DNA from: a bacterium
GTDB lineage: Bacteria > Hinthialibacterota > Hinthialibacteria > OLB16
Reading direction: 5' to 3'
Assembly (NCBI GenBank): GCA_022072055.1
Contig: JAJVIK010000011.1
Location: forward strand, 432,597-496,596
DNA length: 64,000 nucleotides
Shown: positions 36,067 through 44,599 of the stretch, in pieces
Numbering within the stretch: position 1 is the first letter of the stretch
Layout: each line of letters begins with the position of its first letter
Translations under genes and position numbers: made by a program
Notes under the pieces: generated by a model
Told to the model about the DNA's origin: nothing
What the model saw: only the letters and a program-made list of their open reading frames with translations
The model's database searches: none

Positions 36067-36957
36067 CTACTCCTCGGCGAGCAAACTTCTTTGCCGGAAC
36101 CACGCCCTGGTCACCAACCCGTGCCTCGGCGAAAACAGGAATGTCAGAAGGAAGAGAACACCCGCCGCCACGGCCATCGCGCCGGCGATGGAACAGTCCG
36201 CGGCTGAGGCGAGCGAATACCCCAAACCCGCCGACAAGCACCCGATGAGGGACGCCAGGATCAGGACGCCTGAAAGCCTCTGGGTCAGGAGCAGGGCCGT
36301 CGCGGGGGGAACCACCAGCATCGCCACCACCAGAATCGCCCCGACGCTTTCAAATGCGGCCACGGTGGTGATCGCGGTCGCGATCATCAGAAGGTAGTGG
36401 TAGGTCGCGGTCCGGATCCCGAGCGATTCCGCAAGTTCGGGGTCAAAGGCGCAGATCTTGAGCTGCTTGTAGAAGGCCACAATCAGGAACAGGTTGAACA
36501 ACAGCGCGCCTCCCAACAGCCAGACCGCGCGGGGTCCGAGGTCTCTCTCCCCCCAAAGGACCGTGTCGTACGCCACATACGCGATCTCCCCATACAGGAC
36601 ACAATCCGGATCGAGATCGATCTGTCCCGCGAAAGCCGAAACGAGGATCACACCCAGCGCGAAGAGGAAGGTGAACACCACCCCCATGGAGGCGCCCGTA
36701 TCGACCCTTCCGGAGCGATGAACCCATTCGGTCAGCCAAGCGGTCAGCACACCGACCGCGCCCGCGCCGAGGAGCATCACCAGCGGGTCCCGTGAACCGG
36801 ACAACAAAAAGCCTCCCACCAGACCCGGCAGGACTGCGTGGCTGATGGCGTCCCCCATCAGGACCATCCGACGCAGCACCAGGAAGGTTCCGACGAGGCC
36901 GCATGTGACCGCCACCAGGCAGGCGGTGAGGAGGATCCAGAAGGAGCTATTCATCAA
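36067..36957 (-). CDS. Metal ABC transporter permease (ZnuB/MntB/TroC family)
   Basis: 296 residues, about nine helices. Seen: GTFLVLRRMVLMGDAISHAV (the conserved DAISHAVLPG segment of ABC-3 permeases), AFDPELAESLGI, AFESVGAILVVAMLVVPPAT. Inner-membrane channel of a manganese, zinc or iron importer. Last gene of a four-gene minus-strand operon; its ATG overlaps the end of the permease upstream (36954-36957). Confidence 0.92.
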   Translation of the reverse strand: MMNSSFWILLTACLVAVTCGLVGTFLVLRRMVLMGDAISHAVLPGLVGGFLLSGSRDPLVMLLGAGAVGVLTAWLTEWVHRSGRVDTGASMGVVFTFLFALGVILVSAFAGQIDLDPDCVLYGEIAYVAYDTVLWGERDLGPRAVWLLGGALLFNLFLIVAFYKQLKICAFDPELAESLGIRTATYHYLLMIATAITTVAAFESVGAILVVAMLVVPPATALLLTQRLSGVLILASLIGCLSAGLGYSLASAADCSIAGAMAVAAGVLFLLTFLFSPRHGLVTRAWFRQRSLLAEE

Positions 36958-38270
36958 ACCTCTCCCTCTCGACCCCGGCTTGCGGGGGGAATGGGATGGG
37001 TGTGCGGATCCGTGGTTGGCGAGGAGAGGATGACTTCCAGCTCATCCTCCTGGGCCTGGGTCAGCCAGTGTTCGATCTCTTCGGCGTCTTGATGCACCTT
37101 TTCGACCGGCAACTTGACCTGTTCGGTGAGATAGAGCTCCCACAAACGGTGCCTGCGAATAATCCGTTCCGCCATCTGAAACCCGGTCTGGGTCAGAATC
37201 CACCGGTCCCCTTCACCGCGAACGTACCCCTCGCGTTCCAGTTGGGAGAGGATGCCGAGGGCTTTCGGGGCGGCCAGGCGACGGTACCGAAGAATGGATT
37301 CCAGAGGCCAGGGCCTGCTGAAATCGCGCGCGTGCTCGCCCAGGCGGTAGAGCGTGGTGATCAGGTTCTCGGAGGCCACCACGGTTCGCCCTCGAAGGGT
37401 GCGAAGCGCTTGCGCCAGCACCCCGCGGCGGGGCGCGAACAGAAGGCTGACGACAAAGAAGAGGGTCACGGTCACCACGATCCAAGGGCCGGTGGGCATG
37501 CGCGGCGCGAGGGAACTCGCGAAGGCCCCCACCGCTCCCGCCGCCGAGCCGAAACCTCCAGCGAGGATAAGCATCCGAGGGAGACGGTCGGTCCATTGGC
37601 GCGCCGCCGCCGCCGGGGTGATTAGCAGCGCGGCCATGAGCACCACCCCGACCATCTGGAGACCGATGGCGATGGCCGCCACAAGCAAGGTGGTCAGAAG
37701 GATCTCGAAGGTGGAGGCCCGCAACCCAAGGGCCCGCGCGAAATCGGGATCGAAGGCCAGGACCTTGAACTCTTTGAATGCCAATGTGACTACCCCACAC
37801 AGGATTAGCGAGAGCATTCCGAGCGCCCACACATCCCGGGCCATCAGCGAAGCGGCCTGTCCAAAGAGGAACTTGTCCAAACCCGCCTGACTCGCGTTTC
37901 CGGCCCCTTGGATGAGGGTGAGCAGGCAGATCCCCGCGCCGAAAAAGACGGTCAAGACAATCGCGATGGCGGAGTCCTCCTTGAGCGGAGAATAGTTCCG
38001 GATCAGGTCAATGCTGATTGCCCCCATCCACCCCGCCGCGATGGCGCCCAGGAGCAGGACATGCGGCTCCTTCGATCCGAAGAGGAGATAAGCCAGGCAG
38101 ACCCCCGGCAGAGCGGCATGCGAGATGGCGTCCCCCACAAGGGACCTTTTGCGGAGGAAGGTGAAACACCCGACCACCCCCGTGGTCCCCGCCAGAAGCA
38201 TCGATCCGAGGAGAACATGGCGGACATTGGCGTCCGCGAGGGACAGAAATCGGAGCGCTTCGGCCCACAT
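36954..38270 (-). CDS. Metal ABC permease fused to a DtxR-type regulator domain
   Basis: 438 residues from ATG 38270, two bases after the ATPase stop; the frame is open to 38459 but only as a shadow of that gene. Residues ~1-275 form an ABC-3 permease (KRSLVGDAISHAALPGVC, FDPDFARALGLRAS, ALLITPAAAARQW). From about 290 the sequence becomes a winged-helix plus metal-binding/dimerisation part of DtxR/MntR type: VASENLITTLYRLGEHARDF, LGILSQLEREGYV, WELYLTEQVKLP, HQDAEEIEHWLT. Such fusions occur in TroC-like permeases. The tail may sense cytoplasmic metal to gate transport or act as a regulator; a separate MntR-like gene lies nearby. Confidence 0.88.
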   Translation of the reverse strand: MWAEALRFLSLADANVRHVLLGSMLLAGTTGVVGCFTFLRKRSLVGDAISHAALPGVCLAYLLFGSKEPHVLLLGAIAAGWMGAISIDLIRNYSPLKEDSAIAIVLTVFFGAGICLLTLIQGAGNASQAGLDKFLFGQAASLMARDVWALGMLSLILCGVVTLAFKEFKVLAFDPDFARALGLRASTFEILLTTLLVAAIAIGLQMVGVVLMAALLITPAAAARQWTDRLPRMLILAGGFGSAAGAVGAFASSLAPRMPTGPWIVVTVTLFFVVSLLFAPRRGVLAQALRTLRGRTVVASENLITTLYRLGEHARDFSRPWPLESILRYRRLAAPKALGILSQLEREGYVRGEGDRWILTQTGFQMAERIIRRHRLWELYLTEQVKLPVEKVHQDAEEIEHWLTQAQEDELEVILSSPTTDPHTHPIPPASRGREGEV

Positions 38271-38272
38271 GC

Positions 38273-39097
38273 TCAGGAGCCGCTCCTCTCGAGGGTTTCG
38301 AGCACGTCCGAGAGCAGGGTTAAACCTCCGCCGTAGGTGGCGCGGAGGTTCGACGGAGTGAAGGCGGACTCGGTGGGGCCGGATGCGACCAGGCGGAGAT
38401 TGAGTAGCACGACCTGATCGAAATAGGAGGTCACCGTCTGGAGATCGTGGTGGACACAAACCACGGTCTTGCCGCGCGCCTGGAGGTCCTTGAGGATTTC
38501 AATCACCGCTCGCTCGGTGGCGGCATCCACGCCCGCAAGGGGTTCATCCATCAGGTAGACTTCGGCCTCCTGGGCCAGCGCCCGCGCCAGAAACACGCGC
38601 TGCTGCTGGCCTCCGGAGAGCTGGCTGATCTGGCGTCCGGCGTAGGGAGCCATCCCCACTTTTTCGAGGCAAGCGAGCGCGGTTTCGCGATCGCGCGCGC
38701 GGGGGCGTTGAAACAGTCCGAGTTTTCCATACCGCCCCATCAAGACAACATCGAGCGCGTTGGTCGGGAAGTCCCAATCCACCGAGCCGCGCTGAGGGAC
38801 ATACCCAACCAGGCCGCGACTCCGATCAATCGGCTCGCCGAAGACTCGCACCTCCCCCGAGGCGAGAGGGATAATCCCCATGATGGCCTTGAGCAGGGTG
38901 CTCTTGCCCGCGCCGTTGGGACCGATGACCGCGGTCAGCCCGCCTTCCTTGATTAAAAGATTAATGTCGCGCAAAACCGGCTTGCGGTGGTAAGTCACCG
39001 TAAGATCAGCCACTTCGATGGGGGCTGGGGCGCCAGCCCCCCTTTCGGGTTTCGCTTCCCTCGGGAAGCGAATGGTCTTTCCGGAGTTTCCCGCCAT
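38273..39097 (-). CDS. Metal ABC transporter ATPase (ZnuC/MntA/TroB family)
   Basis: 274 residues from ATG 39097. Walker A GPNGAGKSTLLKAIMG, Q-loop YVPQRGSVDWDFP (the SVDWDFP form is common in manganese/TroB-type ATPases), signature LSGGQQQRVFLARAL, Walker B VYLMDEPLAGVD. It powers the two permeases encoded downstream. The reading frame extends further upstream to 39253, but the extra residues overlap the binding-protein gene. Confidence 0.93.
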   Translation of the reverse strand: MAGNSGKTIRFPREAKPERGAGAPAPIEVADLTVTYHRKPVLRDINLLIKEGGLTAVIGPNGAGKSTLLKAIMGIIPLASGEVRVFGEPIDRSRGLVGYVPQRGSVDWDFPTNALDVVLMGRYGKLGLFQRPRARDRETALACLEKVGMAPYAGRQISQLSGGQQQRVFLARALAQEAEVYLMDEPLAGVDAATERAVIEILKDLQARGKTVVCVHHDLQTVTSYFDQVVLLNLRLVASGPTESAFTPSNLRATYGGGLTLLSDVLETLERSGS

Positions 39098-39114
39098 GAA
39101 GGTCCCGCCGCGGT

Positions 39115-40077
39115 TTACTTGAGCGCTCCCACAATCGCGTTCACATTGTGGCGGAACATCCCCGGGTATGTCCCTTCCGGGGTCCCCTCCTCCCCCATCG
39201 CGTCCGAGAAGAGCGTGCCGCCGATGATCACCTTGTGGCCGCGCGCCTGGCACCCCTCCTGAACCGCCTCGATGCTACGACGCGGGATGCTGCTTTCAAC
39301 AAACAGCGCCTTGATCCCTCGTCCCACAATCGTGTCTACAAGACGGTTGACATCGTTCAGGCCAAACTCCGCGGCGGTGCTCACCCCTTGGAGTCCCATC
39401 ACCTCGATCTCATACGCTCGACCGAAATAGTGGAAGGCATCGTGGGCGGTGATCAGGACACGCTGCTCCTTGGGGATTTCAGCAATTCGCTCCTTGGCCC
39501 AATCGTGCAATTCGAGGATTTCCTCCCGGTACTTGGAGGCCCGGCCCTGGTACTCGGATGCGTGCGGGGGATCGAACTCCGCGAGCGCCCCGCCCGCGGC
39601 CTCAACGACCAAGGCCCACAGGGAGGCGTCAAACCAGACATGCGGATCAACGGCGAGCTCCCCGCCCTCTTCCCCCACGCGGATCAGCAGATCCTCCGGA
39701 AGACGCTGGGCCAGGGCGATGGACGGTTTGGACCTTCCGATCTTTTCCAGGATTTCGACCATCTTCCCCTCCAAGTGAAGCCCCGAGTAGAAGACCATGT
39801 CGGCGGAGTCGAGGGCTCGAACATCCCCTTGCGAGGGTTTGAAGAGGTGCGGGTCCACACCTGAGGCCATCAGCGCCTCGACCTGGACGAGGCCCCCCCC
39901 CACATTCCGGACAGCGTCCGCGACCATGCCGACCGTGGCGACCACTTGAATCGGGTGCTCGCCCTGGAATTTGAACTCGCGCGCCCCTACCCCCGTTCCG
40001 GCTAAAAGGATCACAACACAGGCGACGGATAAGGCCAGGCGCGAAAGCGGCTTGGGGGAACGAGGTTCTCGGGACAT
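39115..40077 (-). CDS. Metal-binding periplasmic protein of the ABC system (ZnuA/TroA/MntC family)
   Basis: 320 residues with a signal peptide (LSVACVVILLAGTGVGA). Metal ligands expected for the TroA fold are present: DPHLFKPSQGDVRAL, DPHVWFD, HDAFHYFGRAY and a late Asp (LFSDAMG). No His-rich loop like that of zinc-specific ZnuA is seen, which favours manganese. First gene of the operon, with a candidate regulator site 37-53 bp upstream. Confidence 0.92.
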   Translation of the reverse strand: MSREPRSPKPLSRLALSVACVVILLAGTGVGAREFKFQGEHPIQVVATVGMVADAVRNVGGGLVQVEALMASGVDPHLFKPSQGDVRALDSADMVFYSGLHLEGKMVEILEKIGRSKPSIALAQRLPEDLLIRVGEEGGELAVDPHVWFDASLWALVVEAAGGALAEFDPPHASEYQGRASKYREEILELHDWAKERIAEIPKEQRVLITAHDAFHYFGRAYEIEVMGLQGVSTAAEFGLNDVNRLVDTIVGRGIKALFVESSIPRRSIEAVQEGCQARGHKVIIGGTLFSDAMGEEGTPEGTYPGMFRHNVNAIVGALK

Positions 40078-40113
40078 GGCTCGGGGCGGAAAAAACCTCT
40101 CCTGGATTTTCGG

Positions 40114-40130
40114 AATTTAGTCTATGCTAA
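40114..40130 (-). promoter_or_regulatory. Candidate DtxR/MntR operator upstream of the metal ABC operon
   Basis: Read towards the operon it is TTAGCATAGACTAAATT. It shares TTAG-n-AT-nnn-CTAAATT, 13 of 17 positions and the same orientation, with the site at 40705-40721. The core TTAG-N6-CTAA is an inverted repeat like the half-sites of DtxR-family operators. A second imperfect repeat, TTAACC-AAG-GGTAA (40162-40175), lies in front of the regulator gene. Confidence 0.6.
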
Positions 40131-40212
40131 CCCGGCGCCGAGGGTCGAGTCAAGGCAAAACTTAACCAAGGGTAAATTTTCAAACCTCGGGTCAACAGTG
40201 GAGGAACGGATT

Positions 40213-40653
40213 GTGACGGCAACTGCGCGGGCGAAAACCTCGGAAAAGAATCCATTCCGGCGGATGCGGACGGACCACGCCACGGAGACCGGGGAGGATT
40301 ACGTGGAGCTGGTGGCGGACCTGCTGGACATCAAGGGGGAAGCGCGGACCGTGGACTTGGCCAAGCGCCTCGGAGTCACGGCGGTGACAGTCTCAAAGAC
40401 CATCCAGCGCCTCGAGAAGTCCGGGCTGATCAAGACCGAGCCGTACCGTTCCATCTTCCTCACCGAGAAGGGGCGGAAGGTCGCCAAGGATGTAAAGGAT
40501 CGGCATGACACAGTCCAGGCGTTTCTCGAGGCCATCGGAGTACGCCCGGAGATCGCCAAGGAGGACAGCGAGGGGATGGAGCACCATATCAGCAAGGAGA
40601 CGCTCAACTGCATGAAGCGGTTCCTCCGAAAGTCCACGCGCAAACGAGGCTAG
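40213..40653 (+). CDS. mntR: DtxR/MntR-family metal-responsive regulator
   Basis: 146 residues. I chose GTG 40213 because GGAGG (40200-40204) lies eight bases before it; GTG 40198 has no such signal. N-terminal winged helix: YVELVADLLDIKGEARTVDL, AKRLGVTAVTVSKTIQRLE, GLIKTEPYRSIFLTEKGRKV. Metal/dimerisation domain: ALEA-type helix VQAFLEAIGV, then EDSEGMEHHISKETLNCM with the Glu/His ligands of MntR-type sensors. Length and single-domain design fit MntR. Divergent from the ABC operon it probably represses when metal is plentiful. Confidence 0.85.
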   Translation: MTATARAKTSEKNPFRRMRTDHATETGEDYVELVADLLDIKGEARTVDLAKRLGVTAVTVSKTIQRLEKSGLIKTEPYRSIFLTEKGRKVAKDVKDRHDTVQAFLEAIGVRPEIAKEDSEGMEHHISKETLNCMKRFLRKSTRKRG

Positions 40654-40699
40654 AGCCTCGACTCCAAGTACGGAATTCATGCTTGACCCCGAGGGCCCC

Positions 40700-40724
40700 C
40701 TAAATTAGTATGCGCTAAATTAGT
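40700..40724 (+). promoter_or_regulatory. Second candidate metal-regulator site, with a perfect 10-bp direct repeat
   Basis: CTAAATTAGT occurs twice with a 15-bp period (40700-40709 and 40715-40724). Within it, TTAGTATGCGCTAAATT (40705-40721) matches the site upstream of the ABC operon at 13 of 17 positions. It lies about 36-60 bp before ATG 40760. This places the outer-membrane gene under the same control. Confidence 0.6.
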
Positions 40725-40759
40725 GTTATTCGGCTTAACTCCCGATTGGAGGAAATCGG

Positions 40760-41617
40760 ATGCTCCGCCCCCATCCGCAAACGCTGTGTCTTCTGTCTTG
40801 GGCCCACGCCTTCATCGTCCCATGTCTCCCGTTCTTCTTGTCCGCCAACCTCGCTTGTTGCGAGGCCCCCCCCGAACTGGTCACCGACCGCCCGGATCAG
40901 ACTGAGTCCACCTCCATCGTTCCGCCGGGCTTCACGCAGATTGAGATCGGATGGACTCACGCCATGGACGACGAGGATGGCGAGGAGACACACTCGGATT
41001 CCCTCCCCGAAACCCTCCTCAGGCTGGGTCTCACGGATCGTCTCGAGCTTCGCCTCGGACATTCGGGCCACTCCTGGGAGCGGATCGACTTCGACAATGG
41101 CGCCCCAAGCGAGGAATCCGAGGGGTGGGGCGACAGCGCGGTCGGGTTCAAGTACGACCTCTGGGATGAAGTGGAAGGGTGTTTTATCCCGGATGCCGCG
41201 TTGATCGCGCACCTATCGCTCCCCACCGGGGCGGGGGGGCATTCAACCAAGCGCACCGACCCCGGTTTTCGATTCACCTTTTCCCACACCCTCGCGGAAG
41301 ACCTTGCCCTTTCCTACAACCTGGGAGCGGAATGGGAAACCGCCGAGGATTCGCGCGGGGAAGAAGACACTCTGTCGTCCCTTGTCTGGACCGTTTCTGT
41401 CGGAAAATCGCTCACGGACCGCCTGGGCGCATTCGTGGAACTCTTCGGCGACACCCCACTCAGCGCCGGGGGAACTCCCGCAAGTTCCTTTGATGGAGGA
41501 TTCACCTACCTGATCGCCGAAAATCTCCAGATCGATGTCCTCGCCGGGGTCGGGCTTTCCGAGGGCGCGGAGGACTGGTTTATCGGCTCCGGTGTCAGCT
41601 ATCGGTTCCCCCGATAA
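40760..41617 (+). CDS. Outer-membrane transporter-like barrel, probably metal-regulated
   Basis: 285 residues. ATG 40760 has GGAGG seven bases upstream; a signal peptide (PCLPFFLSANLACC) precedes the mature start. PPELVTDRPDQTESTSIVPP is the hallmark opening of the MetA-pathway/transporter-type barrel family, followed by strands with alternating residues and a C-terminal aromatic-type end (GSGVSYRFPR). Located directly after the regulator gene and preceded by the shared operator motif, it may help metal cross the outer membrane (inference). Confidence 0.8.
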   Translation: MLRPHPQTLCLLSWAHAFIVPCLPFFLSANLACCEAPPELVTDRPDQTESTSIVPPGFTQIEIGWTHAMDDEDGEETHSDSLPETLLRLGLTDRLELRLGHSGHSWERIDFDNGAPSEESEGWGDSAVGFKYDLWDEVEGCFIPDAALIAHLSLPTGAGGHSTKRTDPGFRFTFSHTLAEDLALSYNLGAEWETAEDSRGEEDTLSSLVWTVSVGKSLTDRLGAFVELFGDTPLSAGGTPASSFDGGFTYLIAENLQIDVLAGVGLSEGAEDWFIGSGVSYRFPR

Positions 41618-44439
41618 AGGCCCTCGATCTCCTCGACGGACAGTGGCTTGGCATATAAGGCGAAGTCATCCATGGCCCCGATAAAGAATTCGTTCCCCAC
41701 GTGGTGCGGGTTGGCTCCGAGGGCGAAATCCTCGGCCACCGTGCTGGGGATGTTTGCGGGGGCGAAGGTCTCATTAACCTTCTTCCCATCCACGAAGAGG
41801 GCAAGGCTCGCGCCGTTCTTGACCGCCGCGACATGAAACCAGGTTCCCGCCTCGATCGGGAATCCCTGAGTGCCGGCCCCGCCGCCCCCTTCGATGCGCG
41901 CGAAGAGGCGCCCGTTCTCGATTACCACCCGGAGCGGGTCATCCCCGCCGCGCGCCCACGCGCTCATGACCTGCGCGAGGCGGCCTTCGGGCAGCTCGTC
42001 CGCGCGGAACCACGCGGCAAAGGTGAGGCGATCGGTGGGGAAGTACGGCACGCGATACCGGAGCATGCCATCGCCACTGAACCGAACCGCGCCACCCTCT
42101 TTCCCGGCGCGGTCCGGAGCGGGACGCACATTCCGAGCTTCCTCGAGATAGCCGAAGATGGGGGATCCATCCCCATCCAGCGCGGAACTAGCGACCAAGC
42201 CATCCTCGCGGAAATCCACCAGGGCGGGGTGGTCGATGAACGTGTTCGGGAGCGCGGGGTCAATCTGGAACGAGCGCGCGGGACCTTCAGAGACCTGCGC
42301 GCCATGCGGGTTGCTCGCGGTCACTCGCCAGAAATACGTCTTGCCTGGCTCGAACTCCTCCCGCAGGACAAATGCGGACCGATGGGTCGGCTCCGAGGCG
42401 AGAACGACTTGCTTGAATTCCGGCTCCTCGGCGACTTCCAGGACATACCGGGCGGATTCACTCACTCGGTTCCCGGTCCAGGTGAATTTGACCGGCCCCT
42501 TGGGAATCGAGGCGCCATCCCTGGGTTCAAGCGGATGGAAGAGCGGCGGGGGCGCATTCTCGACCGGCAACCAAGAGAGGTACTCGGTGCCGGCCGCGCC
42601 GGCGGTGGCGAAATCCCGAAGGCGGACTGTCCGGTCATCCGTTCCCTTCCCTTCCACAAGGGCCATCGGCGGAAACTTGTCGGAGGGTTCCGGCGAGACC
42701 CCCTTCAGCGCGGCGATGTCGGAATAGTTGAGCGCCGGAAGGTCCGGGCAATCATACGGGTTGTCGCGTTGATCAAAGGCGAGCAGGATCGGCCCGCGAT
42801 AGATCGAAACCTTGCCCGCCGCCGCGCCATCGCCGACCCAGGAGCGTAACGACAGGTCGAGGTGGATCTCGATCCGGTCTCCATCCTTCCACTCCCGCGC
42901 CAGGGTCACATACCCTTTTCCATTGCCCGCCCCGCTCCGGGCCGCCTCGATGATCTTCTCATCCACGGTGAACCCCTCCGAGGTGATGGTGGTCTTTCGG
43001 GACCACTTGGGAATCCGGAGGCGAATGGGGAAACCAGCCGCGCCGGGGCGTGAGGGGTGAACCACCACGACAATCCGGCCATCAACGGGGTAATCGGTAA
43101 CCTGCTCGATTTCCACATGGAGATCGGGTGAGAGATCCAGCGCGGCGCGCATCGGGCCATAGTAGTTGACCACCAAGGCGCCATCCGAGTCCTTCAGGAT
43201 TCCCCATTCCGAGATCACACCCAGCCCGCGAGGGGCATTGACCGAGCAGCAGTTCAGCTCGGGGGTTCCCGCGCGTGATTGGAATACAATCGTGTGGGCC
43301 GAAGCCTCCCGCTTGCCGTCCATCGGGGTGTTGTAGGTCCACCAGCGTCCGGAGGGGTGCTGCGAGCCGAGGATACTGTTGAAGAGCGAGAGTTCCAGTT
43401 CATCCGCCGCGACCGATTCGCCGGAGAGCTGAAGCATGTCGGTGGAAAGCGCCGCCCAAGCCGTGGTGCAGCAGGTCTCGATTGCCCCCGGAGTGTAGGG
43501 GTTTCCAATGGCCTGTTCCCCGGTCGAAAAGCCGCCGGTGTTGTGACGGTCGAACTTGGCGATGCTCCGCCATAGGTTCACGAAGGCTGTTTTGTAGTCC
43601 TCGTTCCCGGTGATGCGATAGAGTTCCACCAGCCCTTGGAGATCATGGAGGCTTTCCCAGCGCGGGCGCGGGATCCGGTAAAAATCGATCCCGGCAAGCC
43701 CCTGCCGAAAGTAGTCCCCGGCCTTCTCCCAGTCCTCCTCCACGACTTTCATCATCCGGAGGTAGCGGTCGTCGCCGGTGTGACGATGGAGCCGCCCCAT
43801 CGCGGTGAGGATCGAGAGGTTCATCTCGTCCGATCCGGCCTGGAGCGGGCGACGGTCCGTGTCGAGGTAAGTGGCGCAGACCAAGTCTCCCGCTCGAATG
43901 GCGGCGAGCTTGGCGGCCTCATCCCCGGTGTCCTCATGCCACAGGAGCAGCGCGGTGATCGCATGGTAGTGCCCCCACAGGTCCCAGTTCCCCAACAGCC
44001 GTTGGTCTTTCGGGAAGGGTCCGAGATACCCATCCTCGTCTTGAGACCCAATCAGATCACCGATGACCTCTCGCAGGATCGCCTCCAGGCGCGGATCCTC
44101 GACCATCCGGCGGGCTTGAATGGCGGAAATCAGGTATTTGCCCACAAACTCTCCGGCCCATGGGACGAGCTGTGGGACCGGCTTGCGGTCGCGCACACGG
44201 AACATCTCCAGCATCCCCGGGTTGGCAAGCGGGGCGCGCAGCAACCAGTTTTCCAGGTTCGCCTGGACACGCTCCCCGACCATTCCATCAAGGGAATAGC
44301 GGATTCCCTTGGGTGGTTCGAGAGCCAGTGAACCCATGGGCTTGACCTCCGCGCAACCGGATTCCCCGGCATGGAGTAAGACCAACCAGATGGTTATACT
44401 GGCCAGAAGGATGGTGAGGGGACTGAATGTGGATTTCAT
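41599..44439 (-). CDS. Secreted GH127-like beta-L-arabinofuranosidase with FN3-like and LamG domains
   Basis: 946 residues with a signal peptide (LLASITIWLVLLHAGESGC). Residues ~40-620 follow the GH127/DUF1680 pattern: MVGERVQANLENWL, WDLWGHYHAITALLLWHEDT, and the zinc/cysteine active-site segments IETCCTTAWA (about 321) and ELNCCSVNAPRGLG (about 395), where GH127 uses Glu and Cys residues. An FN3-like module (about 635-730; YVLEVAEEPEF, GKTYFWRVTASN) and a LamG/concanavalin-type domain (about 735-945; LTFAAWFRADELPEG, GTWFHVAAVKNGASLALFVD) follow. Its last 19 nt overlap the end of the barrel gene convergently. Confidence 0.88.
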   Translation of the reverse strand: MKSTFSPLTILLASITIWLVLLHAGESGCAEVKPMGSLALEPPKGIRYSLDGMVGERVQANLENWLLRAPLANPGMLEMFRVRDRKPVPQLVPWAGEFVGKYLISAIQARRMVEDPRLEAILREVIGDLIGSQDEDGYLGPFPKDQRLLGNWDLWGHYHAITALLLWHEDTGDEAAKLAAIRAGDLVCATYLDTDRRPLQAGSDEMNLSILTAMGRLHRHTGDDRYLRMMKVVEEDWEKAGDYFRQGLAGIDFYRIPRPRWESLHDLQGLVELYRITGNEDYKTAFVNLWRSIAKFDRHNTGGFSTGEQAIGNPYTPGAIETCCTTAWAALSTDMLQLSGESVAADELELSLFNSILGSQHPSGRWWTYNTPMDGKREASAHTIVFQSRAGTPELNCCSVNAPRGLGVISEWGILKDSDGALVVNYYGPMRAALDLSPDLHVEIEQVTDYPVDGRIVVVVHPSRPGAAGFPIRLRIPKWSRKTTITSEGFTVDEKIIEAARSGAGNGKGYVTLAREWKDGDRIEIHLDLSLRSWVGDGAAAGKVSIYRGPILLAFDQRDNPYDCPDLPALNYSDIAALKGVSPEPSDKFPPMALVEGKGTDDRTVRLRDFATAGAAGTEYLSWLPVENAPPPLFHPLEPRDGASIPKGPVKFTWTGNRVSESARYVLEVAEEPEFKQVVLASEPTHRSAFVLREEFEPGKTYFWRVTASNPHGAQVSEGPARSFQIDPALPNTFIDHPALVDFREDGLVASSALDGDGSPIFGYLEEARNVRPAPDRAGKEGGAVRFSGDGMLRYRVPYFPTDRLTFAAWFRADELPEGRLAQVMSAWARGGDDPLRVVIENGRLFARIEGGGGAGTQGFPIEAGTWFHVAAVKNGASLALFVDGKKVNETFAPANIPSTVAEDFALGANPHHVGNEFFIGAMDDFALYAKPLSVEEIEGLYRGNR

Positions 44440-44455
44440 GGTAGCTCCTCATTCG

Positions 44456-44565
44456 TGAACCACGGAAGCCTTTGAAGCACGGAAGCCTCGGAGAGGTCGG
44501 AAAACGGAGTCGCAGCATCAAACCATCCCGTTTTTTCCGGACCGCTCCGACCATTCCGTGGTTCA
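44456..44565. repeat. 110-bp inverted-repeat (hairpin) element between GH127 gene and uvrA
   Basis: The ends are perfect 12-bp inverted repeats: TGAACCACGGAA (44456-44467) and TTCCGTGGTTCA (44554-44565). An inner pair, 44489-44507 and 44528-44549, is also largely complementary, so the whole stretch folds into one long hairpin. It also contains a direct repeat CACGGAAGCCT twice at the left side. Similar 'accacggaagcacgg' intergenic repeats are widespread in environmental bacterial genomes. No coding capacity seen. Confidence 0.65.
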
Positions 44566-44599
44566 AACCGACTAACCGACCCTGGTCAGACAAACAGAC

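Noticed and set aside
44582-44597. CTG-N10-CAG sequence just before uvrA, LexA-box-like
   Set aside because: Only the outer bases fit (CTGG instead of CTGT) and it would cover the ribosome-binding region; chance match is likely.
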